A stretch of DNA of 62,965 nt from Lysobacteraceae bacterium (GCA_028870665.1 JAGWPB010000008.1:1-62965), one strand, 5' to 3'; counted from the first letter of the stretch, positions 8,301 to 19,401 are shown. Notes: generated from the sequence alone by a model not told the origin. Made by a program: numbers and translations.

Positions 8301-9669
8301 CCTGTTCGAGATCCTTGTAGCCGAGCGTGCCGGCGTCGGCCTTGAGCGTGAGCTGGTTGATCACCAGCGAGTGGCGCGCCAGCGAATAGGCGCTCTCGGC
8401 CTGGAACAGCGTCTGCTGAGCCAGCAGCACATCGACGATGGTCTGGGTGCCGACCTCGTAGCCGGCCTGGGTCGCATCCAGCGAGCTCCGGGCCGAGACC
8501 ACCGCCTGGCGGTTGGCCTCGACGCTGCTGATGCCGGCGATGATCGAGCGATAGGCGTTGCGGGTATTGCGAACGAGCGCGCGACGGTCCTGCTCGAGCA
8601 CGTCCTGCTGCACGTCGCGCTGGTCGATCGCCTGACGCACGCGCGACTGCGTGGCGCCGCCGCTGAAGATCGGCACGCTCAGTACCACGCCGATCGCGGT
8701 GTCGCGGCTCATGTTGTTGGTGTGGTAGGCGCCGATGCCGCCGAGCCGGGACGTCTGGTCGCCCCAGCCCGGTGCGCGGGTGTAGGTGAGCTGAGCCGAA
8801 AGGGTCGGCAGATGGCCGGCGCGGGCGGCGCTGATGCTGTCATTGGCCGAGCGCACCTGCTGCTGCTGCGCCAGCAGGGCCGGGTTCTGCGCCAGTGCCT
8901 GGTTGACCCAGGCCTCCTGATCGCTGGGTGTCGGCGGCAGCATCGGAATATCGTTGCGCAGCACGCGCAGATCGGTGGCCGGCTTGCCGGTGATCTGGGT
9001 CAGCGCTTCGCGGGCATCGTCGAGGGCATTGCGCGAGCTGATCACGGTGGCGACCGCGGCATCGTGCTGGGCCTTGGCCTGGTTGACATCGGTGATCGCC
9101 GCAAGACCGACATTGAAACGCTGCTGGGCCTGGTCGAGCTGGCTGGCCAGGGCTTTTTCGTTGGACTCGGCAAAGCTCAGCTGGTCGCGCGCGGTGAGCA
9201 CGGCGAAGTAGGCGGTGGCCACGCGCAGGTAGAGGTTCTGCGCTTGCGACTCGTAGCTGGCGTCCTGGCTGGCGGCTAGCGCCTTGCTCGATTTGTAGTT
9301 GGACCACTTGGAGAAATCGAACAGAGTCTGGCTGAGCGTGCCTTGCAGGGTGGTGCCGTAATTGCTGCTCGACGACGTGAAATTGAAGATCTGGAAGCCG
9401 GTATTGGTGCTGAACGGCTGCGTGCTGCTGGAAGTGCCGTGGCTCTTGGAATAGCTGTAACTGGCGGCGATCTGAGGCAGCAGCAGCGCGCGTGCCTGGG
9501 TGATGCCCTCCTGCGTGGCGCGCTGCTGCGCTCCGGCCTGCGCCAGCACCGGGTCGGAGTCACGCGCCTGCTGATAGGCCTGCAGCAGGTCTTCCGCACC
9601 GGCCAGGCCCGGCAACAGCGCCAGGGCCACGGCGAAAGGCAGCAGCGTGCGGATCATCGGACGGCTCAT
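8281..9669 (-). CDS. tolC: TolC family outer-membrane efflux channel
   Basis: 462 aa outer-membrane factor with a Sec signal peptide ending at LAGAE. Two tandem OEP domains follow, rich in heptad-like coiled-coil sequence, with the usual SYSYSKSH strand region and the C-terminal YEVGTQTIVDVLLAQQTLF repeat. It forms a trimeric channel for type I secretion and RND/MFS efflux. The 9669 ATG has an AAGGA nine bases upstream. It is followed (upstream on the same strand) by the pcm-type gene; that order is common in Xanthomonadales. It is not a lipoprotein, unlike the outer-membrane factor of the RND operon near 49 kb. Confidence 0.92.
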   Translation of the reverse strand: MSRPMIRTLLPFAVALALLPGLAGAEDLLQAYQQARDSDPVLAQAGAQQRATQEGITQARALLLPQIAASYSYSKSHGTSSSTQPFSTNTGFQIFNFTSSSSNYGTTLQGTLSQTLFDFSKWSNYKSSKALAASQDASYESQAQNLYLRVATAYFAVLTARDQLSFAESNEKALASQLDQAQQRFNVGLAAITDVNQAKAQHDAAVATVISSRNALDDAREALTQITGKPATDLRVLRNDIPMLPPTPSDQEAWVNQALAQNPALLAQQQQVRSANDSISAARAGHLPTLSAQLTYTRAPGWGDQTSRLGGIGAYHTNNMSRDTAIGVVLSVPIFSGGATQSRVRQAIDQRDVQQDVLEQDRRALVRNTRNAYRSIIAGISSVEANRQAVVSARSSLDATQAGYEVGTQTIVDVLLAQQTLFQAESAYSLARHSLVINQLTLKADAGTLGYKDLEQVNALLK

Positions 9670-9699
9670 GGGGCGGATTCCTTGGAAATTCGAGGGTGC

Positions 9700-10359
9700 T
9701 CAGAGGGCAAAGCGCGGCGGCGGTGCGGCATGCGCGAGATAGGGCAGATCGGTCTCGAACAGGCTCTCTTCGCTGAAACGGCCGGCGCCGCTGTCCTGCA
9801 CCCGCACCGCCTGCATCGCCGGCGACTCGCCGCGGATGGCGAACAGGCGGCCGCCCGGGCGCAGCCAGTCGAGGAACCGTTCGGGAATACGGTACAGGGC
9901 ACCGGTCACGGCGATGGCGTCGAAACGGCGCCCGGGCACGAAACCGCACACCGCCTCGGCGACCACCAGTTCGACATTGCCCAGCCCGGCGGCCAGTAGT
10001 CGGGTCTGCGCGGCATGGACGAAATCGCCGTGCAGATCCACGCTGATGACACGGCGCGCCAGCGTCGCCAGGCAGGCGGTGAGGAAGCCCGAGCCGGTGC
10101 CGATCTCCAGGACCTCGTCGCCCGGTTGCAGCGCCAGCGCCTGCAGCAGGCGTCCCTCGACCACCGGTTTCATCATGACTTCATCATGGCCGAGTGGCAG
10201 CTCGAGATCGGCGAATGCCAGCGCGCGATGCGCCGCCGGCACGAAATCCTCGCGGTGCACGCGCGACAGCACGTCGAGCACGCGCGGGTCGAGCACATCC
10301 CAGGTGCGCACCTGGCTTTCGACCATGGTCTGGCGGGCTTGGGCGAAATCGAGGGTCAT
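9700..10359 (-). CDS. pcm: Protein-L-isoaspartate O-methyltransferase family protein
   Basis: 219 aa SAM-dependent methyltransferase with the motif I glycine loop EIGTGSGFLTACLA. The N-terminus TLDFAQARQTMVESQVRTWDVLD is that of the proteobacterial Pcm paralogue beside tolC. In this branch the canonical substrate-loop sequence of E. coli Pcm is replaced by PLGHDEVMMKPVVEGRLLQA, so true isoaspartate-repair activity is uncertain. The ATG at 10359 was selected because homology starts there. The gene is 30 bp upstream of tolC on the same strand and probably cotranscribed. Confidence 0.82.
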   Translation of the reverse strand: MTLDFAQARQTMVESQVRTWDVLDPRVLDVLSRVHREDFVPAAHRALAFADLELPLGHDEVMMKPVVEGRLLQALALQPGDEVLEIGTGSGFLTACLATLARRVISVDLHGDFVHAAQTRLLAAGLGNVELVVAEAVCGFVPGRRFDAIAVTGALYRIPERFLDWLRPGGRLFAIRGESPAMQAVRVQDSGAGRFSEESLFETDLPYLAHAAPPPRFAL

Positions 10360-10464
10360 GAGCAGGTTCACTTGCGGCGCGGGAAGACGCAAAGCATAGG
10401 CGCAGGTGTCGGCAGCGGCAACGCGAAACTGCCTCAGCGCAGGCCGTCTGCGCAGTGCCGGAGG

Positions 10465-10800
10465 TCATCCGGCGCGATTGACGGACGTCATCTCGAAGCG
10501 TGCATCGCGTCCGCGGCGCTGCGGCAGGCGACGGCTGGCCGCCATCACCGCGCGCGCCAGGGTGGCATCCAGATGCAGCAGTCGTTCACCCAGCGGCAGT
10601 TTGTCGCGCAGCGCTTCGCTGACACCGAGCCAGGCCAGCCAGCGCGCCAGACGGCTGCGCTCCACCGCGCTCAATGCGCGCAGTGCCGCGCGTGCGCTGA
10701 ATGCGTGACGACGCACGCCGTCGGTCGCGTCCAGCCAGGCGGCAAAGTTGCGTTGCGCGTGGCGATACGCGGGGTTGAGCACGAGTTCGGCTGCGGTCAT
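10465..10800 (-). CDS. Small hypothetical protein, Arg/Ala-rich, divergent from TetR regulator
   Basis: 111 aa, soluble, strongly basic and alpha-helical in appearance (many Ala, Arg and Leu), with no signal peptide or membrane segment. No family recognised. Its ATG at 10800 is 67 bp from the divergent TetR-type regulator, and the intervening DNA carries a strong inverted repeat, so it is likely repressed by that regulator. Coding status is supported by position and typical high-GC codon pattern only, so moderate confidence. Confidence 0.55.
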   Translation of the reverse strand: MTAAELVLNPAYRHAQRNFAAWLDATDGVRRHAFSARAALRALSAVERSRLARWLAWLGVSEALRDKLPLGERLLHLDATLARAVMAASRRLPQRRGRDARFEMTSVNRAG

Positions 10801-10833
10801 GGCATCGGGGCCGGCGGCTTGGGTACCGCGCTG

Positions 10834-10864
10834 GATTATTAGTGAACTTGATCGTATAATAATC
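10834..10864. promoter_or_regulatory. Inverted-repeat operator and -10 box in the TetR divergent intergenic region
   Basis: Perfect 8-bp arms GATTATTA (10834-10841) and TAATAATC (10857-10864) are separated by 15 bp, in an AT-rich island within otherwise GC-rich DNA. The right arm overlaps a consensus TATAAT (10855-10860) only 8 bp before the regulator ATG, so transcript and start codon are close together, near-leaderless. Position and symmetry fit an autoregulatory TetR operator controlling both divergent genes. Binding is inferred. Confidence 0.6.
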
Positions 10865-10867
10865 AGC

Positions 10868-11530
10868 ATGAACCCGGCAAGCAAGCCCGTCGATCCCGCT
10901 CGTCCCTGCGGCCCTGGCCGGCCCAAGGACATGGGCAAGCGGCTGGCCATACTCGAGGCCGCAAAGCAGCTGTTCGTGCAGCACGGCTACGAAGGCACCA
11001 GCATGGACGCGGTGGCGGCGGAAGCCGGCGTTTCCAAGCTCACCGTCTACAGCCACTTCGGCGACAAGGACCGCCTGTTTCGCGAGGCCATCCGGGCCCG
11101 CTGCCAGGCGCTGATCCCGGATGCGCTGTTCCACGCCAATGGCGGCGGCATCCGCGCCGCGCTGCTGCAGATCGCCCAGGCGCATGCCGACGCGATGGTC
11201 AGCGCCGAGGCCATCGGCACGTGGCGGGCCATCGTCAGCGACTGCCGCGAGGGCAACCCGCGCCTCGGTCAGCTGCTGTGGGAGGAAGGTCCGGCGCGCG
11301 GTCATGCGCTGATGGAGCAGTTCCTCGAGGCTGCCGTCGCCGGGGGCGAGCTGGATATCCCCGACGTGCATCGGGCGGCGGTGCAGTTTCTGGCCCTGCT
11401 CAAGGGCGACATGCACCTCAGACGCCTGTTCGGCTGCGAGGGCGACTGCCTCGAGACCATCGAGCGCGAAGTGCGCGCCAACGTGGTCGCGGCCGTGGAG
11501 ATGTTCCTGCGCGCCTACGCGCCGCGCTGA
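10868..11530 (+). CDS. TetR/AcrR family transcriptional regulator
   Basis: 220 aa. The N-terminal helix-turn-helix is clear: AILEAAKQLFVQHGYEGTSM then AVAAEAGVSKLTVYSHFGDK. The C-terminal ligand domain (residues about 85-220) resembles the AefR-like/TetR_C_7 group often linked to efflux control. The start ATG at 10868 is fixed by the adjacent -10 box. The likely targets are itself and the divergent small gene, through the 10834-10864 palindrome. Effector unknown. Confidence 0.88.
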   Translation: MNPASKPVDPARPCGPGRPKDMGKRLAILEAAKQLFVQHGYEGTSMDAVAAEAGVSKLTVYSHFGDKDRLFREAIRARCQALIPDALFHANGGGIRAALLQIAQAHADAMVSAEAIGTWRAIVSDCREGNPRLGQLLWEEGPARGHALMEQFLEAAVAGGELDIPDVHRAAVQFLALLKGDMHLRRLFGCEGDCLETIEREVRANVVAAVEMFLRAYAPR

Positions 11531-11576
11531 CCGGCGGCTCGCCGGCCGCATCCGCTTCGTGCTTGAATAGAGGACG

Positions 11577-13585
<2,009 letters not shown>

Positions 13586-13631
13586 GGGAAATCGTGGTCA
13601 AGTCCAGGCCGGTGCACGAGGGGCGCTCGCG

Positions 13632-15473
13632 ATGAAGTTGCAGGTACCGTTCGTCCAGCTGCCGCTGCAGTTTGACGCCGCGCGGTTGGCATCCGAGGTC
13701 CGTGCGCTCGGCGATCAGCCCTGGCGACCGCACCCGCAGGGGTTTCCGGGCAACTTCGCGCTGCCCCTGATCTCCGCGCACGGCAATCCCGACAGCGACA
13801 GCATCGCCGGGCCGATGCGACCCACGCCATGGCTCGACCGCTGCCCGTACCTGATGCAAGTCCTGGCGCGTCTGGGCGCGGTCTGGGGTCGCACGCGCCT
13901 GATGAAATTGTCGGGACAGGCGGAGGTGACGCCGCACGCCGACATCAACTACTACTGGCGCGATCGCGTGCGTGTGCACGTGCCGGTCCTGACCCGGCCC
14001 AGCGTGCGTTTCATCTGCGGCGACGCCGAGGTGAACATGGCAGCCGGCGAATGCTGGATCTTCGATACCTGGCGCGAGCATCGCGTCATCAACGCGGCGG
14101 ACGACGAACGCATCCATCTGGTCGCCGACACCGTCGGCAGCGAGGCGTTCTGGGACCTGGTCGGGCAGGGCCGGGCACCCGGGCGCGATCAGCGTCCCGG
14201 CTGGCAGGCGCAACCGCATGCGCCGGTCGCCGACAGCCGGCCCGGGTTGCGCTTCGAGACGATGAACGTGCCGCAGGTGATGACGCCGTGGGAGCTGCGC
14301 GACCATATCGGTTTCCTGCTGGGTGATCTGCGCCCGCATCCGCAGGCGCCGGTCGTGCAGCAGCTGGCGGCGCGCTTCGTGACCACCTGGCAGGCGCTGT
14401 GGTCGCAGTACGGCAGCGAACGCGAGGGCTGGGCCGCTTATCGAGCCGCGATCGATGCCCTGATCGCGTCACTGCAGCCGCTCGCGGCGCCGTTGCAGCT
14501 GGTCAACGGGACCCAGTTCATGCCCACCTTGCGGTCGATGGTGCTGAAGGTGGCGCTGGCCGATCGCCAGGATCAGCCGGGCGCCGACGAGCCGCGTGCG
14601 CCGCAGGCAAAGCCCGCGGCGCGGGCCGTCGCCGGCAGCGCGGATGCCGTGTTCGATCGGCCGATCTTCATCGTGTCACCGCCGCGATCGGGCTCGACGC
14701 TGCTGTTCGAGACGCTGGCGCGCGCCCGCGGGCTGTGCACGATCGGCCGCGAAAGTCATGCGCTGATGGAAGGGATCGCGGAGCTGCATCCCGCGCAGCG
14801 CGGTTACGACTCCAATCGTCTCGACGCGACCGCGGTGGCGCCCGGGCTGGCCGATGCGCTGCGCGAGCGATTCCGTGCCGAGCTGCGCGATCGCGATGGC
14901 GATCCGCCGGCAGCGGGCCGCGTCCGCATGCTGGAAAAAACCCCGAAGAACGCGCTGCGCGTCCCGTTCCTGGCGCGCATTTTTCCGGAGGCGCGCTTCG
15001 TCTATCTCCACCGCGATCCGCGCCCGGTGCTGAGCAGCATGATCGAGGCCTGGCAATCGGGCCGATTTTGCACCTACCCCCAGCTGCCGGATTGGCAGGG
15101 GCCTGCCTGGTCGATGCTGCTGACGCCCGGCTGGCGCGCGCTGGCGGGCAAGTCGCTGCCCGAGATCGTCGCCGCGCAATGGGAGAGCACGACCCGGCTG
15201 CTGCTGGACGATCTCGACGCCTTGCCCGCCGAGCGTCGTTGCGTGGCTCGCTACGAGAGCCTGCTCGATGATCCGGCCACGGAAATCCTGCGCCTGTGCC
15301 AGGCCCTGGATCTGGATTGGGATCTGCCGCCGCCGACGGCATTGCCGCTGGCGCGCTACGCCGTGTCGCCGCCGGACCCGGAGAAGTGGCGGCGCCATGC
15401 CGATGTGATCGAGACCGTGTGGCCGGGCCTGGTCACGACGCACGAGCGGGCCCGGCGGTTCGCCGCCGGCTGA
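13632..15473 (+). CDS. Aspartyl/asparaginyl beta-hydroxylase-like and sulfotransferase fusion protein
   Basis: 613 aa two-domain protein. Residues about 10-170 form a 2-oxoglutarate/Fe(II) hydroxylase of the Asp/Asn beta-hydroxylase family: His102-x-Asp104 (PHADINYYW) and His150 (REHRVIN) are the metal ligands and Arg151 probably binds 2OG. A linker with an Ala/Pro-rich stretch (about 315-335) leads to a sulfotransferase domain with the 5'-PAPS loop SPPRSGSTLLFE (about 349-360) and the 3'-phosphate motif YLHRDPRPVLSSM (about 460-472). No signal peptide. It begins 46 bp after thiC. Substrate unknown: it might hydroxylate and then sulfate one molecule. Confidence 0.85.
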   Translation: MKLQVPFVQLPLQFDAARLASEVRALGDQPWRPHPQGFPGNFALPLISAHGNPDSDSIAGPMRPTPWLDRCPYLMQVLARLGAVWGRTRLMKLSGQAEVTPHADINYYWRDRVRVHVPVLTRPSVRFICGDAEVNMAAGECWIFDTWREHRVINAADDERIHLVADTVGSEAFWDLVGQGRAPGRDQRPGWQAQPHAPVADSRPGLRFETMNVPQVMTPWELRDHIGFLLGDLRPHPQAPVVQQLAARFVTTWQALWSQYGSEREGWAAYRAAIDALIASLQPLAAPLQLVNGTQFMPTLRSMVLKVALADRQDQPGADEPRAPQAKPAARAVAGSADAVFDRPIFIVSPPRSGSTLLFETLARARGLCTIGRESHALMEGIAELHPAQRGYDSNRLDATAVAPGLADALRERFRAELRDRDGDPPAAGRVRMLEKTPKNALRVPFLARIFPEARFVYLHRDPRPVLSSMIEAWQSGRFCTYPQLPDWQGPAWSMLLTPGWRALAGKSLPEIVAAQWESTTRLLLDDLDALPAERRCVARYESLLDDPATEILRLCQALDLDWDLPPPTALPLARYAVSPPDPEKWRRHADVIETVWPGLVTTHERARRFAAG

Positions 15474-15546
15474 TGCCGCGGCGCGGACGCGGCGGCGCGC
15501 CGATCGCACGGTGTTGCTGCCAGGTGCTGCCGAGGTTCCGAACCGA

Positions 15547-16095
15547 TCAGAAGTTGGGCCGGGTCGGCGCCGCGTTGAAACGCGCCACGCTGGCTTCGAT
15601 CTCGGCGCGCGCGGCCGCGGCATCGCCCCAGCCCGACAGCTTCACCCACTTGCCCTTCTCGAGATCCTTGTAGTGCTCGAAGAAGTGGCCGATGCGCTCC
15701 AGCCAGTGGCCCGACACCTGGTTGATGTCACTGATGTGGGCGTAGCCGTTGAACACCTTCGACGTCGGTACCGCGATCAGCTTGGTGTCCTCGCCGGCCT
15801 CGTCGGTCATGTTGAGCATGCCGACCGGGCGGCAGCGGATCACCGCGCCGGGAATCAGCGACAGCGGCAGGATCACCAGCACGTCGACCGGGTCGCCGTC
15901 ACCGCACAGCGTGTGCGGCACGTAGCCGTAGTTGCAGGGATAGCGCATCGGCGTCGACAGGATGCGGTCGACGAAGATCGCGCCGGTGGCCTTGTCGACC
16001 TCGTATTTGACCGGCTCGGCGTCTTTCGGGATTTCGATGACGACGTTGATCTCGTGCGGGACGTCGCGGCCGGCGGGGACCAGGTCCAGGCCCAT
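15547..16095 (-). CDS. ppa: Inorganic pyrophosphatase
   Basis: 182 aa family I soluble pyrophosphatase hydrolysing PPi to phosphate in the cytoplasm. The active-site signature appears as DGDPVDVLV (Asp ligands for Mg), with [13 protein letters not shown] before it and [15 protein letters not shown] after it. Start taken at ATG 16095 (MGLDLVPAG), matching family N-termini; an upstream in-frame ATG adds 14 non-conserved residues. It is a housekeeping gene, convergent with the fusion gene before it. Confidence 0.96.
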   Translation of the reverse strand: MGLDLVPAGRDVPHEINVVIEIPKDAEPVKYEVDKATGAIFVDRILSTPMRYPCNYGYVPHTLCGDGDPVDVLVILPLSLIPGAVIRCRPVGMLNMTDEAGEDTKLIAVPTSKVFNGYAHISDINQVSGHWLERIGHFFEHYKDLEKGKWVKLSGWGDAAAARAEIEASVARFNAAPTRPNF

Positions 16096-16244
16096 GGCGT
16101 GCTCCTGTGGGGCGATCGGGCGCGCAGGATAAGGCAATGCCTGCTGCGCCGCAGCAGGGCGGGGCTCCGGCGTTCAGCCGGGTGTCGGGCATGCGCGCTG
16201 CGACGGCCGCGTCGAGGGTGCCGGTGCGGCCGCCGTGCCGATGC

Positions 16245-16871
16245 TCACGGCCATGCCGGCAGGCCTTCGATCTCCGCGGCGCGGCGCCATGCCGGGCGCG
16301 CGGTCACCCGCGCCGCCAGCTCGGCCAGCGGTGCGAACGCCGGCGCCGGCCGCGGCAGGTGACGCGACCAGCGCATCAGCATGGTCGCGTACGGATCGAC
16401 GAGGCTGAAGGAGCGGCCGAGCAGCCAGGGGCCTGCGGACGCGAGTCGCGTCGCCAGATGCTGCCAGGCGCTTTCGATGCGCGCCGCGGCGGCGGTCTTG
16501 ACCGCTTCGGGATCGCCACCGGCTTCCTGCGGATAAAACCAGTGGCGGAACGCCGGCTGCACGCTGTTGGCGAGATACAGCATCAGTTCGAGGTAATCCG
16601 CGCGCTCCGCGGTGCCGGGCGCGGGCGCCAGGGCGGCGTCGGGATGGCGTTCGGCGAGCAGCATCGCCAGCGCCGCGCATTCGTGCTGCGGACGTCCGTC
16701 GACGATCAGCGTCGGCACATGACCGTGCGGGTTGAGCGCGCGGTAGGCGGTGCCGTGCTGCTGGCCGCCTTCGAGATCGACGCGTTCGAGGCGATAGGGC
16801 GCGCCGCACTCCAGCAAGGCGACATGCACCAGCTGGCTGGCGGCACCGGGGGCGTAGTGGAGGGTGTACAT
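16245..16871 (-). CDS. Glutathione S-transferase family protein
   Basis: 208 aa with a thioredoxin-fold N-terminus (MYTLHYAPGAASQLVHVALLE, cis-Pro in HGHVPTLIVDG, then CAALAMLLAERHPDAALAP) and an all-helical C-terminal domain ending near FSLVDPYATMLMRW. It probably conjugates or reduces via glutathione; a substrate cannot be assigned. The catalytic position looks Ser/Ala rather than Cys (PGAASQ). Same strand as ppa but about 150 bp away. Confidence 0.88.
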   Translation of the reverse strand: MYTLHYAPGAASQLVHVALLECGAPYRLERVDLEGGQQHGTAYRALNPHGHVPTLIVDGRPQHECAALAMLLAERHPDAALAPAPGTAERADYLELMLYLANSVQPAFRHWFYPQEAGGDPEAVKTAAAARIESAWQHLATRLASAGPWLLGRSFSLVDPYATMLMRWSRHLPRPAPAFAPLAELAARVTARPAWRRAAEIEGLPAWP

Positions 16872-16917
16872 CGGGCAAGGCTCCGCGGACGGGTCCGCGA
16901 GCCTAGCGCATCGTCGC

Positions 16918-17205
16918 TCAGACGCAGAGCCGCTGGGATGAACCGATCGCGGCGTGGCCGCCATTGCCGGCGCAGGCCTGCGCGAAGGTCTGTGCCGAAT
17001 CCGGCGCCGGCAGCTGTGCCAGTGCCTGCTGCAGGGTGGCGCCGGCGCCGACCGCGCGGATCACCGCGGCGGCGCGGGCATCGATGCGGATCGTCAGCTG
17101 CATCGTGGCGTGTGCCGGAGCTTCGCCGGCCGCGGCGCCGGTCGCCACGGCGAGCAGTGCGGCACACAGGATTCTGAGCACAAGCCGGATGGTTCCGGAT
17201 GACAT
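16918..17205 (-). CDS. Small secreted hypothetical protein
   Basis: 95 aa with a Sec-type signal peptide (basic start MSSGTIRLVLR, hydrophobic core, AAAGEAP cleavage region). The mature part is short, with two Cys near the C-terminus (QACAGNGG and RLCV) that could form a disulfide. No family recognised. It is divergent from the MscS channel gene and just upstream of the GST gene on the same strand. Coding confidence is moderate and rests on the signal peptide. Confidence 0.55.
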   Translation of the reverse strand: MSSGTIRLVLRILCAALLAVATGAAAGEAPAHATMQLTIRIDARAAAVIRAVGAGATLQQALAQLPAPDSAQTFAQACAGNGGHAAIGSSQRLCV

Positions 17206-17415
17206 GACACGCTCCCATCGACCGAATCGCTGTCCGCTGTGCGCAATGCGCCGGAGGACGAGGCTCATGCTCCGCCGCGGGAGCCGCCGCGAATGCGATG
17301 CGCGGCACCGAATCCGGCCCGCTCTGTCACAGTTCGTGACGGCCGTGGTCACACGTCACATTCGGGAGCCGGATCGACCCGGTGCTAACCTGCGTGCCTT
17401 TTCGAGGAAGCCGGC

Positions 17416-18258
17416 ATGCGGGACCTGCTGCGACGTCTGGATCTGCCCAATCTGCCCGTCCAGGCGCTGCATGACGGGCTGCGTCTGCTGATCGCGCTGC
17501 TGCTGTTCCTGGTCGGGCTGTGGCTGGCCGCGCGCGTCGCCAACATCGCGCGCCGCGCGCTGCAGCGCGCGCGCGTCGAGCCGACGCTGGTCAGCTTCCT
17601 GCGCAACGGTTTCTACGGCGTGCTGATCGCGATGATGAGCGTGGCGGTGCTGGATTTCGCCGGCATCCCCACCGCCTCGCTGGTGGCGGCGATCGGCGCC
17701 GCCGGCATCGCCATCGGTCTGGCGCTGCAGGGCTCGCTGTCCAATCTGGCGTGGGGCGTGCTGCTGATCCTGTTCCGGCCGTTCCGCGTCGGCGACTACG
17801 TCGATGCCGCCGGCGTCAGCGGCACCGTGGAGAGCATCAGCCTGATGCACACCGTGCTGGTGCTCGCCGACAACCGCGAGGCGGTGATCCCCAACGCCAA
17901 GGTCGGCGCCGACACCGTCATCAACTACAACCGTCGCGGCACGCGCCGCGCGCAGGTGCAGGTGGGCATCGGCTACGGCGCCGACCTCGGCCGCGCGCTG
18001 CAGATCCTGCAGGCGATGCTGGCTGCCGATGCGCGCGTGCTCGCCGAGCCGGCGCCGGCGGTCTTCGTCGCCGGGCTGGGCGACAGCGCGGTCAATCTGA
18101 CCGTGTGGGCATGGGCGCGCCGCGGCGACTGGTGGCCGCTGCAGCAGGACCTGCCGCGGCGGGTGAAGGAGACGCTGGATGCCGCCGGCATCTCGATCCC
18201 GTTCCCGCAGCGCGAACTCATCCTGCGACGGGTTCCTGCGACCCCGTCCGCGCAGTGA
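17416..18258 (+). CDS. mscS: Small-conductance mechanosensitive channel (MscS family)
   Basis: 280 aa, the length of E. coli MscS. Three membrane segments are visible: about residues 17-40, 55-80 and the pore helix, whose Gly/Ala-rich GAAGIAIGLALQGSLSNLAWG is the family signature. The cytoplasmic beta domain starts PFRVGDYVDAAGVSGTVESI. It opens on membrane tension to release solutes during hypo-osmotic shock. The divergent small secreted protein gene shares its upstream region, which contains a short GTCAC-AGTTC-GTGAC palindrome near 17327. Confidence 0.93.
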   Translation: MRDLLRRLDLPNLPVQALHDGLRLLIALLLFLVGLWLAARVANIARRALQRARVEPTLVSFLRNGFYGVLIAMMSVAVLDFAGIPTASLVAAIGAAGIAIGLALQGSLSNLAWGVLLILFRPFRVGDYVDAAGVSGTVESISLMHTVLVLADNREAVIPNAKVGADTVINYNRRGTRRAQVQVGIGYGADLGRALQILQAMLAADARVLAEPAPAVFVAGLGDSAVNLTVWAWARRGDWWPLQQDLPRRVKETLDAAGISIPFPQRELILRRVPATPSAQ

Positions 18259-18418
18259 CGGCGGCGCTACGCCGTGACCTCCCGATCGCGCCGGGTTCGG
18301 GAATCGCGGTGCTGCCGGTCGCGGCCGGTGCGGCGCCGCCGTGCCGCGATCGGATCATGGGCTGACGGCTGGCCCGCTCTGCAGCGGGGTGACCGGCAGC
18401 CGGGCGTGGCGCACGTTC

Positions 18419-19066
18419 TCAGTCGCCGCCACCGCCACCGCCACCGCCCTTGCCATCCGGTGGCTGGTGTCCGCCGTGACCCTGGCCATGACCCGGTCCA
18501 TGCGGCTGCTCTTTGCCACCGTGACCGGGGCCGCCGCCCTGCGGCCCGTGGCCGTGATCCGGGCCGCCCGGCTGGGGGTGCTGATTGTCCTGTCGCCGGG
18601 GCGGGTAGTGCGGTCGGGTCCGGTCGTTCGGCTGCGGGCGGTAGCCGGGGCGGGGTTGCCGGTAGCCACGCCCGGGTTGCTCCCAGCGTTGGCGTTCGCC
18701 GTACCACGACCGGTTGCTGTAGTGATCACCCCAATAGGCATTGAGCACGAAGCTGACGATCGGGATGCCGATGCGGGCGCCATAGGTGGAGAGCACGACG
18801 CGCTGGTTGTTGTAGGGATACTGCACGAAGTCGCCGGCGATCCAGCCGCGTTCGCCCTGCGTTCCGACATCGCACCAGCTCCAGTTGTCGAGGCAGCCAT
18901 AGACCGCGATGGCGGTGCCGGGTCGCAGGGTCATGATGCGCGGGTAACGCGTGTCGGGTCCGGCGCGCAGGTTCACGTAGCCGTTGACGTAGCCATCGGC
19001 GGCCAGCGCCGGCAAGGCGGTCAGCAGGGCGACGGCGAGCAACGCGGATTTCAGTGGATATGCCAT
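18419..19066 (-). CDS. Secreted bacterial SH3 domain protein with Gly/His/Pro-rich tail
   Basis: 215 aa. The signal peptide (about 1-22, LPALAAD) is followed by a bacterial SH3 domain: VNLRAGPDTRYPRIMTLRPG, YGCLDNWSWCDV and RGWIAGDFVQY. From about residue 125 the sequence becomes low complexity: Arg/Pro/Tyr, then Gly/His/Pro, ending in eight or so Gly. SH3b domains commonly bind cell-wall peptides; the tail suggests metal binding or an unstructured surface. It ends before a gene-poor gap after mscS. Confidence 0.85.
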   Translation of the reverse strand: MAYPLKSALLAVALLTALPALAADGYVNGYVNLRAGPDTRYPRIMTLRPGTAIAVYGCLDNWSWCDVGTQGERGWIAGDFVQYPYNNQRVVLSTYGARIGIPIVSFVLNAYWGDHYSNRSWYGERQRWEQPGRGYRQPRPGYRPQPNDRTRPHYPPRRQDNQHPQPGGPDHGHGPQGGGPGHGGKEQPHGPGHGQGHGGHQPPDGKGGGGGGGGD

Positions 19067-19401
19067 GGCGATAGCCTCCGAGGAAGCGAGTGGAGTCGCC
19101 GCCACGAGCTGGCGGCCACCGGTCTGCCGGCGCATCCGTTGCCCGGCTTGATTGCGATTCGCAGCATGGCCCTGATCCGGGTCGGGTGCGAGTGCCGGCG
19201 CAGGGGCGCGGGACCCGGTCTTGCACGCGGAGGATGAGGCTCGCCGGTTTGCCGTCGCGGCAGGATCCCCAGCGCCGCGCCGCTTTCCACAGCGACGACG
19301 CCCTTGCGACGGGCCGCGCGGGATGACGCCTGCGGCGCGATGCGCGACACTTGCGGCTTTGGCGCGATCCGCGATCCGCGCCGCGCCGCCCGGGAGATCC
19401 C
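19067..19401. other. Gene-free gap between SH3 gene and aceF
   Basis: 335 bp of GC-rich DNA between two divergent genes. It must contain the promoters of both. Short open frames here are Arg-rich shadows with no family resemblance. No convincing -35/-10 pair, repeat or RNA was recognised. Confidence 0.5.
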
